Below are positions 46,818-55,250 of a stretch of 64,000 nucleotides of DNA, piece by piece. A program made the position numbers and the translations under genes. The notes beneath the pieces were generated by a model. The model did not search any database, was not told where the DNA came from, and worked only from the letters and a program-made list of their open reading frames with translations. The DNA is from Paraburkholderia aromaticivorans (GTDB lineage: Bacteria > Pseudomonadota > Gammaproteobacteria > Burkholderiales > Burkholderiaceae), in contig NZ_CP051516.1 in NCBI RefSeq assembly GCF_012689525.1, forward strand, positions 3,534,001 through 3,598,000, in the 5' to 3' direction. Positions within the stretch are counted from its first letter, which is position 1; the number at the start of each line of letters is the position of its first letter.

Positions 46818-48409
46818 GCGCTCGATCCTCCGCGATAGTCGTGCACCAGGCCGCACGCGGCAATGCGCGCGGTCAGTGCGCGCAACTCGTGTTCGAGCGC
46901 GCGGTCTTCGTCGACGAACGGCGACTGCGCGCCCACGCTGTCGATGAACGCCTGCAGCGGCGCCGGCACCGGCGTCGCGCTGTCGATCTTCAAGCGCAAA
47001 CGCGCGGCCTGCACCGTCGCGAGCGTATGCGCGGCGGCGACCTGCTCGGTCAACTCCAGCACGCGCAAACAGTCGCGCGCGGCGATCGTGCCCATGCTGA
47101 CCTTGTCCTGATTGTGCGCCTCGGTGGAGCGCGAAAAGACGCTCGCGGGCATCGTGTTCTTCAAGGCCTCAGCAGTCCATGCGGACGACGAAATCTGCAC
47201 CGCCTTGAAACCGTGATTGATTGCGGCACGCGCGGGCGCCGCGCCCGACAGATTGCGCGGCAGGCCGTTGTTGAAATTCACGTCGACCAGCAGCGCGAGT
47301 TGCCGGTCCATCAGATCGGCGAGATTGGCGACCGCGACCTTCAGCGAGTCCATCGCGAACGCGATATGGCCGCCGTAGAAGTTGCCGCCGTGCAGCACGC
47401 GCTCGTTATCCGGATCGATCAACGGATTGTCGTTCGCGCTGTTCAGTTCGTTCTCGACATCGCGGCGCACCCACGAAAGCGCATCGCGCGCCACGCCGAT
47501 CACGTGCGGCGCGCAGCGAATCGAATAGCGGTCTTGCAGACGGTGACCCGGCGTATCGTCGCGCCCGGACAGATCATCCCGAATCCATGCCGCCGCTTCC
47601 GCCTGGCCGGCGTGCGGCTTCACTTCGAAGAGCATCGCGTCGAAGTGCGCGGCGCGGCCGTCGAGCGCCACGGTGGACAGCGCCGTCAGGCGCGCGGTGA
47701 GCCGCGTCAAATGATCGGCGCGCGCAAACGCGAGACAGGCGAGGCCCGTCATCACTGCCGTGCCGTTCATCAACGCGAGCCCTTCTTTCGGAGCGAGCGT
47801 GAGCGGCGCGTGGCCGAGTTCGGCCCACACTTCGCGCACGTCGCGCAGTTGTCCTTCGAATATCACGTCGCGTTCGCCCGCGAGCGCGGCGGCCACATAC
47901 GAGAGCGGCGTGAGATCGCCGCTCGCGCCGACCGAGCCTTCCGACGGAATGCGCGGCAGCACACGATGATTGACCAGATCGGCCAGACGTTCGAGCAACA
48001 CGGGACGCACGCCGGAAAAACCATAAGCGAGCGAGTTGAGCCGCGCGGCGATCACCGCGAGCGTCTGCGCGTCGTCGAGATACTGGCCCATGCCGCAACC
48101 GTGATAGCGCGTGAGTTGCAGCGGCAAGGCTTCGACCAGTTCCATCGGCACATCGACCACGCAGGCGTCGCCGTAACCGGTGTTGACGCCGTACACGGTC
48201 GCGCCCGCGGCCAGATGGCGGCGCAGGAAATCCGCGCCGCGCTGGATGCGCGCGCGCCACGCCGGATCGGCACTCAAGGCGACCGGCGCGCGATGGTGCG
48301 CAATCGCGACGACCTCTTCGATCGTCAGTTTGCGGCCACCGATCACGACTGCCGCGTTGTTCGCATTCGCGCCCGCATTCGGCACATCGATCAGATCATG
48401 TTCGGCCAT
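46814..48409 (-). CDS. MIO-dependent aromatic amino acid ammonia-lyase (HAL/TAL family) of the APE operon
   Basis: 531 residues from the ATG at 48409. The Ala162-Ser163-Gly164 triad that cyclises to the MIO prosthetic group lies in VGASGDLTPLSYVA, and catalytic Tyr73 in YGVNTGYG. The substrate-selectivity pair is Tyr102-His103 (RYHGCGMG), unlike Ser-His of histidine lyases, His-Leu/His-Gln of tyrosine lyases or Phe-Leu of phenylalanine lyases. It likely supplies an aryl-acrylate (for example coumarate-like) starter or its precursor to the adjacent ligase. It overlaps the upstream gene by 14 nt and has GAGG 5 nt before the ATG. Confidence 0.88.
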   Translation of the reverse strand: MAEHDLIDVPNAGANANNAAVVIGGRKLTIEEVVAIAHHRAPVALSADPAWRARIQRGADFLRRHLAAGATVYGVNTGYGDACVVDVPMELVEALPLQLTRYHGCGMGQYLDDAQTLAVIAARLNSLAYGFSGVRPVLLERLADLVNHRVLPRIPSEGSVGASGDLTPLSYVAAALAGERDVIFEGQLRDVREVWAELGHAPLTLAPKEGLALMNGTAVMTGLACLAFARADHLTRLTARLTALSTVALDGRAAHFDAMLFEVKPHAGQAEAAAWIRDDLSGRDDTPGHRLQDRYSIRCAPHVIGVARDALSWVRRDVENELNSANDNPLIDPDNERVLHGGNFYGGHIAFAMDSLKVAVANLADLMDRQLALLVDVNFNNGLPRNLSGAAPARAAINHGFKAVQISSSAWTAEALKNTMPASVFSRSTEAHNQDKVSMGTIAARDCLRVLELTEQVAAAHTLATVQAARLRLKIDSATPVPAPLQAFIDSVGAQSPFVDEDRALEHELRALTARIAACGLVHDYRGGSSA

Positions 48410-50120
48410 TCGCGCCTCGCTTGGGGCTGGCCCAGAAATCGAAGAAATTGAACCATTGGTAAGGTGCCTTGCGGCAATAGTGTTCGAGACGCACGGCATA
48501 GCGCTGCGCCCACGCGGCGAGATGCTGCGCGCGTTCGCGGCGCGGCAGTTCGATGCGCTCGGCGAACGGTTCGAAATACAGGCGGTAGCCGTCGCGCTCT
48601 TTCAGGCAGAAGAACAGGTAGACCGGGCAGCCCAGCGCGTGCGCGAGCACGTACGGGCCTTGCGCGAACGGCGCGCTCGAACCGAGAAATTGCGCTTCGG
48701 TCGTGCGGCCCGCTTCATGCGCGGGCACGCGGTCGCCGACGATCACCAGCAGCTCGCCGGCATCGACGCGCTCCTGCATCATCATCGCGGTCTCGGGACC
48801 GAAGTCGCTGACTTCGAGCAGATGCTTCGCGAACTCGCTATTGGCCGAGGCCAGCACGCTATTGAAGCGGCGCGCGTGTTCCGTATAGACGACCGCCGTG
48901 ACCTTCGCATAAGCACCCTGCGCGGCAAGCGCGCGGGTCATCTCAAGATTGCCGAGATGTGCGCCGATCACGAGCGCGCCCTTGCCGCTCGCCACCAACG
49001 CTTCGAATGCCGAAGGATCTTCGAATTTGACGTCGGCGTTGTTCACGCGGCCGGACCACGCAGCGAGCTTGTCGAAGCCCGATTGCGCGAACGCCAGCAT
49101 ATGGCGGTACGCGGACAGCCAGCCCGGACGCGGCGTGTCGCCATGCGGCGCAGCCTCGCCGAGATGCTTGAAGTAGTTGCTGGAGGCCTCGCGCGCGGCG
49201 CGGCCCGTCAGCAGAAAATACGCGACGATCGGATGCAGCCACAGCGCGGTAAAGCGCCGGCCGAACAGCTTGCAACTGAGCGCGAGCAGCGACATGCCCA
49301 GATGGCTGCCGCGTTCGGCGATACGCCACCAGTCCTGTTCGTTCTCTTTGCCCTGCCCGTCTGCAAGTGCAGAGCGGCGAGGCATCACCTTGTGCGCGAG
49401 CAGCATCGGCAGACGCCAGAGCATGCCGAACACGAGCCGCGTATGACTGCGGCTGATGCGTACGTTGTCCCACAGCACGTCGAAATGCGAGACGCCGTCG
49501 CTCGCATAGGTGACGCGTGTCGGAATCGAGCGGAATGCCGCGCGCCGCCAATACAGACGCACGAGAATCTCGATGTCGAAGTCCATGCGCGTCGGTAGTC
49601 GCACGCTGTCGATCAGATTGCAGGTGAGCGCCAGCGGATAGAGGCGAAAGCCGCACATCGAGTCGCGGATCGTCAGCGACAACGTTTCGATCCACACCCA
49701 CACATGCGTCAGATAACGGCCGTAGAGACGCGCTTTCGGCACGCTCTCGTCGTAGATTGGACGGCCGAGAATCACGGCGCCCGGTTCGGCGCGCGCCGCT
49801 TCGATGAAACGCGGCACGTCGGTGGCGTCGTGCTGGCCGTCGGCGTCGATCTGCAACGCGTGCGTGTAGCGCGCCTTGCGCGCGGCGCGCAATCCCGCCA
49901 TCATCGCCGCGCCTTTACCGCCGTTGACCGGCAGGCGCAGCAGCGTGAGCTGCCCCGCGTACTTTTGCGCGAGCGTGGCGAGCACCTGCTGGGTGGCCTG
50001 GTCGCTGCCATCGTCGACGACGAAAAACGGCAGGCCGTGAACCGCCAGATGCGCGACGGTCGCGCCGATCGCGTCCTTATGGTTGTAGATCGGAATGACG
50101 ATGCATGGGGAGAAGGTCAT
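48396..50120 (-). CDS. Glycosyltransferase family 2 fused to LpxL-type acyltransferase
   Basis: 574 residues. Residues 1 to about 240 form a GT2 domain (IVIPIYNHKDAIG, FFVVDDGSDQATQ, LQIDADGQHDATD); residues about 270-570 form a lipid A-type acyltransferase domain (IGAHLGNLEMTRALAAQG, with the HxxxxE motif; VIVGDRVP; FCLKERDGYR). The fusion could attach a sugar and acyl chain to the polyene lipid anchor. Fusion proteins of this type are known from aryl-polyene loci (ApeJ-like). ATG at 50120 shares one base with the ligase stop. Confidence 0.87.
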   Translation of the reverse strand: MTFSPCIVIPIYNHKDAIGATVAHLAVHGLPFFVVDDGSDQATQQVLATLAQKYAGQLTLLRLPVNGGKGAAMMAGLRAARKARYTHALQIDADGQHDATDVPRFIEAARAEPGAVILGRPIYDESVPKARLYGRYLTHVWVWIETLSLTIRDSMCGFRLYPLALTCNLIDSVRLPTRMDFDIEILVRLYWRRAAFRSIPTRVTYASDGVSHFDVLWDNVRISRSHTRLVFGMLWRLPMLLAHKVMPRRSALADGQGKENEQDWWRIAERGSHLGMSLLALSCKLFGRRFTALWLHPIVAYFLLTGRAAREASSNYFKHLGEAAPHGDTPRPGWLSAYRHMLAFAQSGFDKLAAWSGRVNNADVKFEDPSAFEALVASGKGALVIGAHLGNLEMTRALAAQGAYAKVTAVVYTEHARRFNSVLASANSEFAKHLLEVSDFGPETAMMMQERVDAGELLVIVGDRVPAHEAGRTTEAQFLGSSAPFAQGPYVLAHALGCPVYLFFCLKERDGYRLYFEPFAERIELPRRERAQHLAAWAQRYAVRLEHYCRKAPYQWFNFFDFWASPKRGANGRT

Positions 50121-51838
50121 CACGCGGCCTCTCCGTAGACGATCACCCCTGACGCGCATTCGCGGCCGTTCACGCGGTAGGCGAACTGCACGCGCCGGCG
50201 CGTCGCGTCGTGCGCGAGCGTGAGCTTGAGCACCGCGCCCGGCGATACCGGCGCCATGAATTTCAGACGATCGATCGACGCCACCGCGCGCACGGCCGGC
50301 ACGTGCTCGGCGGCCAGACGCATCGCCCAATCGACCTGAACGACGCCGGGCAGAATCGGCAGGCCGGGAAAGTGGCCGGCGAAATGCACGAGCGTGGGCG
50401 GCACGCGCAACTCGTAGTGCAGCGTGTCGCCGCTGCGCGCTTCGGCCAGCACTTCCATGCCTTCGCTACGCGGTTCAAACGCGGCCGCCACGGCGGCGAC
50501 CGGCAGTTTGCCGCGCGCGTCGAACGGCAACGTGACGCGAAAACGCCAATGGCGCGGCAGCACGACGACGTCGAAATATTCGGCGAGATGCCGGCGCAGG
50601 ACTTTCGCGAGCGCCACGCGGCCTTCGTCGCGCAAAGCCGCGCCGCCCGCTTCGGTCAGCGCCACGACGGCGCCGACGCGCTCGCGCGAGGCGCCTTCCA
50701 GCGGCACCAGCGCTGCTTGCGCCACATACGGATGCAGCGCGAGGCGCGCTTCCAGTTCCGGCAGCGAAACGCGTTTGCCGTCGAGCTTGAGCACGCGGTC
50801 GAGCCGGCCTTGCAGGCGGAAACGGCCTTCGGCGTCGAAGGCGATCTTGTCGTCGGTACGATGCCAGCCGGCGTGATCGAGATGCGGCGAGCGGACGTTC
50901 AACGCGCCGTCGTCGTCGCGGCGCACTTCGATGCCGGACACTGGTTGCCAGGCGTCGGTCTGATCCTGGCGCCGCCACGCGATGCCGCCGGTTTCCGTGC
51001 TACCGTAAATTTCGAGCGGCGCGGCGCCATAGGCAGCGGCGTATTCCTGCGCGGCTTCGAGCGCGAGCGGGCCGCCCGATGAAAAGAACGCGCGCGGCGC
51101 CGGCGTCAAGTCCGCGAAGCCGGGCAACGCGGGCCAGCGCGACAGTTGCGCGGGCGTCGAAACGATCACCGCCGCGCCGCATTGGTCGATCTGCGTTTGC
51201 AGATGCAACGGCTCAATGCTCACCGCGCGATCGAATGCGCGGCCCGCTGCGAGCGGCCACAGCACGCGAAACAGCAAGCCGTAGATGTGGTGATGCGGCA
51301 CGCTCGCGAGCATCGTCGCGTCGCCGATTAGCGCGCCCCACTGCTTTTCGAGCGTGTGCACTTCGGCGTTGAATTGCGCGAGCGTCTTGCGAATCGGCTT
51401 GGGACGACCGCTGCTGCCTGAGGTGTAGAGCGTGAGCGGGGCTTGGGGGTCGATCGGGTAAGCGGTGTGGGGCGTGTGCGCTGAGGCTGCGTTGGCGTTG
51501 CCCTCGGCGGCAAACGCAAACGGCGGCAAATCCGCGTCGGTCAGTACCACTTCGTACGCATCGGCGAGATCGGCGAGATAACCCGGCGTCGAGTTGGCCG
51601 GAATCACCGGCTCCTTGCCGCACGCGAACAGTGCAAAGAGCGCACAGGCGAAATCGAACGGATCGTCGATGCATAACGCGTAGCGTTGCGCATCCTGCAT
51701 TTGCACGAGCGCGATCAGCGCGGCGACGCGCGCGCGAAACGCCGCGCGATCGAGCAGCGTGGCGCCGTCCCGGCATACCGGTGCTGGCGCCGCGGCAGTC
51801 TCATCGGCCACCGACAGCAGATCATGCAACGCGATCAT
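50120..51838 (-). CDS. Acyl-adenylating ligase fused to hotdog dehydratase (ApeH-ApeI-like)
   Basis: 572 residues. Residues 1 to about 440 form an ANL ligase: P-loop LTLYTSGSSGRPKPIRKT, LEIYGSTETGGIAWR and GRLDRVLKLDGKRVSL; residues about 465-572 form a FabZ/ApeI-like hotdog domain (VHFAGHFPGLPILPGVVQVDWA, core GHFPGLPILPG). It should activate the aryl acid starter and load it on an ACP, while the C-terminal part dehydrates 3-hydroxyacyl intermediates with the ApeP-like protein. In several described clusters these are two genes; here they are one. Confidence 0.88.
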   Translation of the reverse strand: MIALHDLLSVADETAAAPAPVCRDGATLLDRAAFRARVAALIALVQMQDAQRYALCIDDPFDFACALFALFACGKEPVIPANSTPGYLADLADAYEVVLTDADLPPFAFAAEGNANAASAHTPHTAYPIDPQAPLTLYTSGSSGRPKPIRKTLAQFNAEVHTLEKQWGALIGDATMLASVPHHHIYGLLFRVLWPLAAGRAFDRAVSIEPLHLQTQIDQCGAAVIVSTPAQLSRWPALPGFADLTPAPRAFFSSGGPLALEAAQEYAAAYGAAPLEIYGSTETGGIAWRRQDQTDAWQPVSGIEVRRDDDGALNVRSPHLDHAGWHRTDDKIAFDAEGRFRLQGRLDRVLKLDGKRVSLPELEARLALHPYVAQAALVPLEGASRERVGAVVALTEAGGAALRDEGRVALAKVLRRHLAEYFDVVVLPRHWRFRVTLPFDARGKLPVAAVAAAFEPRSEGMEVLAEARSGDTLHYELRVPPTLVHFAGHFPGLPILPGVVQVDWAMRLAAEHVPAVRAVASIDRLKFMAPVSPGAVLKLTLAHDATRRRVQFAYRVNGRECASGVIVYGEAA

Positions 51839-52497
51839 GCCGCCTCCGAACGCGCGGCGCGCGGCAGCACGACCAGATAACGCCAGATGACCTCGGCCAC
51901 GAGCAGCACGCCGATCAGCACATAGGCGATCGCGCCGTTGTAGAGCGACCAGCTCGCCCGGCTCCAGTACAACGCCGTATAAGCGGAAAACACGCCGTTC
52001 AGCGCGAAGAATGCACACCACACCTGGGTCACGCGCAGCGTATGGCGCACCGCGCCCGGCGGCAGATTCGGATTGCCGAGGCGCGCGAATTTTTCGATCA
52101 TCGACGGCCCGTGCACGAGCGTCGCCCCGAACGCGATCAACAAGCCCAGATTGACGAGCGACGGGTAAAGACGCAGCAGCAGCTCGCTATTGGTCAATAC
52201 GATCGCCGCCGACGCGCAGCTCAGCAAACCGACCACGGTCCAGTCGATCGTGGAGAGCCGCCGCAGCGAGGTCGCAACCGGCCCGCTGCCGGCCCAGCGC
52301 TGCAGCCACAGAATCGCAAACAGCATGCAGCCGACGTAGCGCGGCGTGTCCCATTTCCACGCGCACAGAATCAGCGCGGGATACGCGAGCTTCAACAGCA
52401 CCTGCACGACGGTTTTGCCCAGGTGGCGCTCAGTGCCGGGCGAGGCATCGGCGGCCCGATCCGCCGCTGCTTGCGTTCGCGAGCGCACGGCGGGCAT
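51835..52497 (-). CDS. Integral membrane protein of the APE operon (COG4648-like)
   Basis: 220 residues with about six transmembrane helices and a polar 30-residue N-terminus. Recognisable conserved segment: LLIAFGATLVHGPSMIEKFARL followed by LRVTQVWCAFFALNGVFSA (cores HGPSMIEKFAR and VWCAFFALNG). A protein of this kind sits between the ACPs and the ligase in most aryl-polyene loci; its function is unknown, perhaps a membrane platform for the synthase or lipid attachment. ATGA overlap with the ligase, TGATG with the ACP. Confidence 0.82.
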   Translation of the reverse strand: MPAVRSRTQAAADRAADASPGTERHLGKTVVQVLLKLAYPALILCAWKWDTPRYVGCMLFAILWLQRWAGSGPVATSLRRLSTIDWTVVGLLSCASAAIVLTNSELLLRLYPSLVNLGLLIAFGATLVHGPSMIEKFARLGNPNLPPGAVRHTLRVTQVWCAFFALNGVFSAYTALYWSRASWSLYNGAIAYVLIGVLLVAEVIWRYLVVLPRAARSEAA

Positions 52498-52748
52498 CAG
52501 CCTTGTGCCGCCAGCAGCGATTCGACCGCACCGATCACGTCGCCGACGGTGCGCACCGACTTGAACTCTTCGGGCTTGATGCGGCGCCCGGTCATTTCCT
52601 GCAGTTTGATCGCGAGGTCGACGGCGTCGATGCTGTCGAGATCGAGGTCTTCGAACAGATGCGCCTCGGGCGTGACACGCTCGGGCTCGATCGCGAAGTT
52701 CTCTTTGAAGATGGCGCGGATGCGCTCCAGAATCTCTGCCTCGGACAC
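52497..52748 (-). CDS. Acyl carrier protein (APE, second ACP)
   Basis: 83 residues, acidic. Phosphopantetheine site Ser39 in DLDLDSIDAVDLAIKL, with the usual four-helix ACP pattern. Carries the growing aryl-polyene chain; position corresponds to ApeF. Three nucleotides separate it from the first ACP gene and its stop overlaps the membrane-protein start. Confidence 0.93.
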   Translation of the reverse strand: MSEAEILERIRAIFKENFAIEPERVTPEAHLFEDLDLDSIDAVDLAIKLQEMTGRRIKPEEFKSVRTVGDVIGAVESLLAAQG

Positions 52749-52751
52749 GAT

Positions 52752-53051
52752 TTACTCCCCTTTGCTGGTTGTTTCGTTCACAGCGTGCACCGCTTCGCGC
52801 TGGCTCGCCACCAGCGCCGCCAGCGTGCTGATCGAGCGGAAGTGTTCGCGCGTGCGCTCGTCGTTCGCTGCGATGGTCAGTTGGTATTGTTTGCGCAACA
52901 CGATGCCGATTTCGAGCGCATCGATCGAATCGAGACCGATGCCGTCGGTATCGAACAACGGTGCATCGTCGTCGATATCGGCCGGGCTCAGGTCTTCCAG
53001 ATCGAGAGCTTCGATCAGAAGCTGTTTAATTTCCAGTTTTAAAGAATCCAT
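52752..53051 (-). CDS. Acyl carrier protein (APE, first ACP)
   Basis: 99 residues. Ser42 in GIGLDSIDALEIGIVL is the phosphopantetheine site. It has a longer C-terminal tail than the neighbouring ACP and little similarity to it outside the motif, so the two probably have different partners (elongation versus starter or acyl transfer). Position corresponds to ApeE. Its start lies 26 nt inside the upstream acyltransferase gene. Confidence 0.92.
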   Translation of the reverse strand: MDSLKLEIKQLLIEALDLEDLSPADIDDDAPLFDTDGIGLDSIDALEIGIVLRKQYQLTIAANDERTREHFRSISTLAALVASQREAVHAVNETTSKGE

Positions 53052-53820
53052 AATCGAACAGGTGCTGAGTAATGTGAGCTTCGACGGCGCTCGTCACGCT
53101 GCGCGCCGCGAGAGCCGGTGGAGTGTCATGGGCCGCGAGCCGGTCGACGCCGAGCGGCTCCAGCACGTTCACGCGCATTCTGAACGCGCGCGCCGGCACG
53201 TCGTACCAGCGCATCTGCTTGGTGAATGCGGGCGGGTCGCAATCCATCAACACTGGAACGATCGGCGCGCCGACCTTCAGCGCCATGTGCGCGAAACCGC
53301 GCGAAAACGCGTGCAGCCGGTTCGGCGCCGGGCTGCGCGTGCCTTCCGGAAAAATGATCATGGTATAGCCTGCGGCCAGTTGCTTCGCGCCGGCCTCGAC
53401 GAGTTCGGCGGGATCGGCGTTGCTGACGTATTCCGCCGAGCGCACGATGCCCCAGAAACACGGGTTGCTCCAGTGCGCGTTCTTCACGACGCAGCAGGCA
53501 TGCGGCGTGAGCGACAGCAGCACCATCACGTCGAGATAGGTCGGGTGATTCGCGACCACGATCGCCGGGCCGCCCGCGCGCAAGGCCTGCACGCCCGACA
53601 CCTCCAGTTCCATCACGCCGATGCGTTGCAACACCGCGACCAACGCGCGGAAAAACCAGTGAATCACGCTCGTCACCGCGAATTGGCGCGAGGCGCGGTG
53701 CGGCCACACCCAGGCAAGCGGAAACACCACCACGGAAAACAGGACGCCGCACACGCCGAAGACCACGAAAGCCATGCCGGTCGCGCAGAATCGCCAGACG
53801 TAATCAAGCCGCGCGATCAT
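53026..53820 (-). CDS. Lysophospholipid-type acyltransferase (PlsC-like) of the APE operon
   Basis: 264 residues from the ATG at 53820. One N-terminal membrane region (about 10-50), then HX4D in VVANHPTYLDVMVL and FPEGTRSPAPN, the two diagnostic acyltransferase motifs. Likely links an acyl or the aryl-polyene chain to a glycerol or sugar lipid; equivalent to the ApeD-type gene. It overlaps the upstream KS-like gene by 17 nt and the ACP gene by 26 nt. Confidence 0.87.
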   Translation of the reverse strand: MIARLDYVWRFCATGMAFVVFGVCGVLFSVVVFPLAWVWPHRASRQFAVTSVIHWFFRALVAVLQRIGVMELEVSGVQALRAGGPAIVVANHPTYLDVMVLLSLTPHACCVVKNAHWSNPCFWGIVRSAEYVSNADPAELVEAGAKQLAAGYTMIIFPEGTRSPAPNRLHAFSRGFAHMALKVGAPIVPVLMDCDPPAFTKQMRWYDVPARAFRMRVNVLEPLGVDRLAAHDTPPALAARSVTSAVEAHITQHLFDYGFFKTGN

Positions 53821-54559
53821 GCCAACTCCAATGCCAGGTGGCGCCGGCCTTTTGCCAGGCGGTGGGCAGGCCGGTTTCCAGACAGTGCTGCAGCGCCTGA
53901 CTCTGGGTCGCGAAGAGGGTTTCCGGGGCGGCATTCCCTGTCTCGCCTGTCTCTCCTGTCTCGCCTGCGCGAGTTTCGTTCACTGGCGCGGAGTCTGACT
54001 GGTCTGCGCGCGACACCGTGCACTCCAGCTCGCCCGTCGCCGTTTCGCTATCGAGCAGGATCGCGATCGCGCCGCCCTGCACTTCGTCTTCGATCGTGCC
54101 ATATGCCGGATCGGCCGGTTCGTCGGCGTATATCAGCAGCATCGGCGAATCCGGCTGCGTGGCGTATTGCGCATGCGCTTCCAGAAGCGCATAACCCAGC
54201 GTTTCCGCGCCGGCTGAGATCGCGCTCGCCGCGGAGCGGTCGCCGCGCGCAATGCCGAATACGCCGGTCATGGCGTTGAGCACTGAGAGGCTGAAGGCAG
54301 TCGGCGAAACCGGCTCGCCCGCGCTGATGGCGCGCAAGATATCGGTCGTGCGCCGCAATTCACCGTGGCGCGACGCGAACACGACCCGCACTGCGTCCTT
54401 GGCGACACAATCGTGCGCGACCTTCAGCGCCAATCTGGACAGAGTGCTCAGACGACGCCGCACGATCGGCTCGATGAAGCCGATATCAGGTGCGGCAGAT
54501 GCGGCAGCAGGCCAGCTAGACCAGCGAGCGACCGGAATGGTCCAGTGCAGATCGGGCAT
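53804..54559 (-). CDS. KS-like chain-length-factor homologue (truncated ketosynthase)
   Basis: 251 residues from the ATG at 54559 (frame open to 54706). It matches only the N-terminal half of a ketosynthase and its active-site Cys is absent: the equivalent region reads SAASAISAGAETLGYAL. Such proteins (ApeC) pair with a catalytic KS and set chain length in aryl-polyene synthases. Near the C-terminus there is a threefold GET repeat (AGETGETGETGN), coded by a short DNA repeat at about 53940-53975. It is first gene of the 16-gene coupled operon. Confidence 0.8.
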   Translation of the reverse strand: MPDLHWTIPVARWSSWPAAASAAPDIGFIEPIVRRRLSTLSRLALKVAHDCVAKDAVRVVFASRHGELRRTTDILRAISAGEPVSPTAFSLSVLNAMTGVFGIARGDRSAASAISAGAETLGYALLEAHAQYATQPDSPMLLIYADEPADPAYGTIEDEVQGGAIAILLDSETATGELECTVSRADQSDSAPVNETRAGETGETGETGNAAPETLFATQSQALQHCLETGLPTAWQKAGATWHWSWHDRAA

Positions 54560-55170
54560 ATCGGTGTTCGCGCGTAGAAGCGAGGAGAGGCTGAAGTGCC
54601 TGACGGAATACGGCACCGTCACAGCGTGTACGCGCCGCGCGGACCGGCAATCTCCAGCCGGGGTCAATCCAATCTTCTTATATAGGGTCCAGCGGATTAA
54701 CGGCACTTGGCCCCGATTATTTAGGCGCCTTTGTCAATTCATCTGAAGGATTGTCGTATGCGACCTATGGTCGCCGGAATCATACTGAATATTCTCGGAT
54801 AAATCAGCTTCAAAAGACGTATCCATCTGTATCCGTATCTCTCATGCGACGCCCGGTTGAAAAGCAATGGCACGGGTCTCCGGCGCTGTTTTCCGCCTTG
54901 CGAATGGACTCTCTGCCCATCAGCAGCGCGGCTTGCCGCCGATCCGGACGCGGAAATATTCCGCCGAAATGCAGCAATACTTTCAACTTACTTTCTTAAA
55001 AAGTGTTTCAGATTCGAAGGCGCTTGCGTTGTCAGCCGCCTTCATTCTGAAATGCGCGACGCACGGCCAAACTCGGGTCTGCCGTTTATGAGATGCAAAT
55101 TGGCGTGCGCGGATGCCGGAATCCGGTATCGGGCGCGGAGGTTCGCACTTTCTCCGGCGCAGAAAAGCAG
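54560..55170. other. Upstream region of the APE operon without a gene
   Basis: The gap from the chain-length-factor start to the DUF4136 terminator is 611 bp and AT-richer at 54660-54850. On the minus strand TTGACA occurs at about 54733-54738 and TATGAT at about 54782-54787, but they are not spaced as one promoter. ORFs of 74-82 codons on the plus strand have no ribosome sites and mutually overlap in different frames; I see no gene. It presumably holds the APE promoter and its control sites. Confidence 0.5.
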
Positions 55171-55202
55171 AACGGCCCGGCAGGGTGACCTGTCGGGCCG
55201 TT
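55171..55202. terminator. Intrinsic terminator of the DUF4136 gene
   Basis: 14-bp stem AACGGCCCGGCAGG / CCTGTCGGGCCGTT with one G-U pair and a GTGA loop, 49 nt beyond the stop at 55251. It is followed on the minus strand by CTGCTTTTCTGC, and on the plus strand by TTTGCTT. Confidence 0.8.
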
Positions 55203-55250
55203 TGCTTGCCGCTGACGTCGCGTTTCGATGCGCCGCCGGCCAGGTACTAT

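Noticed and set aside
51631..54279. 882-codon plus-strand frame across several APE genes
   Set aside because: It runs antisense through six well-supported coupled genes and has no recognisable motif.
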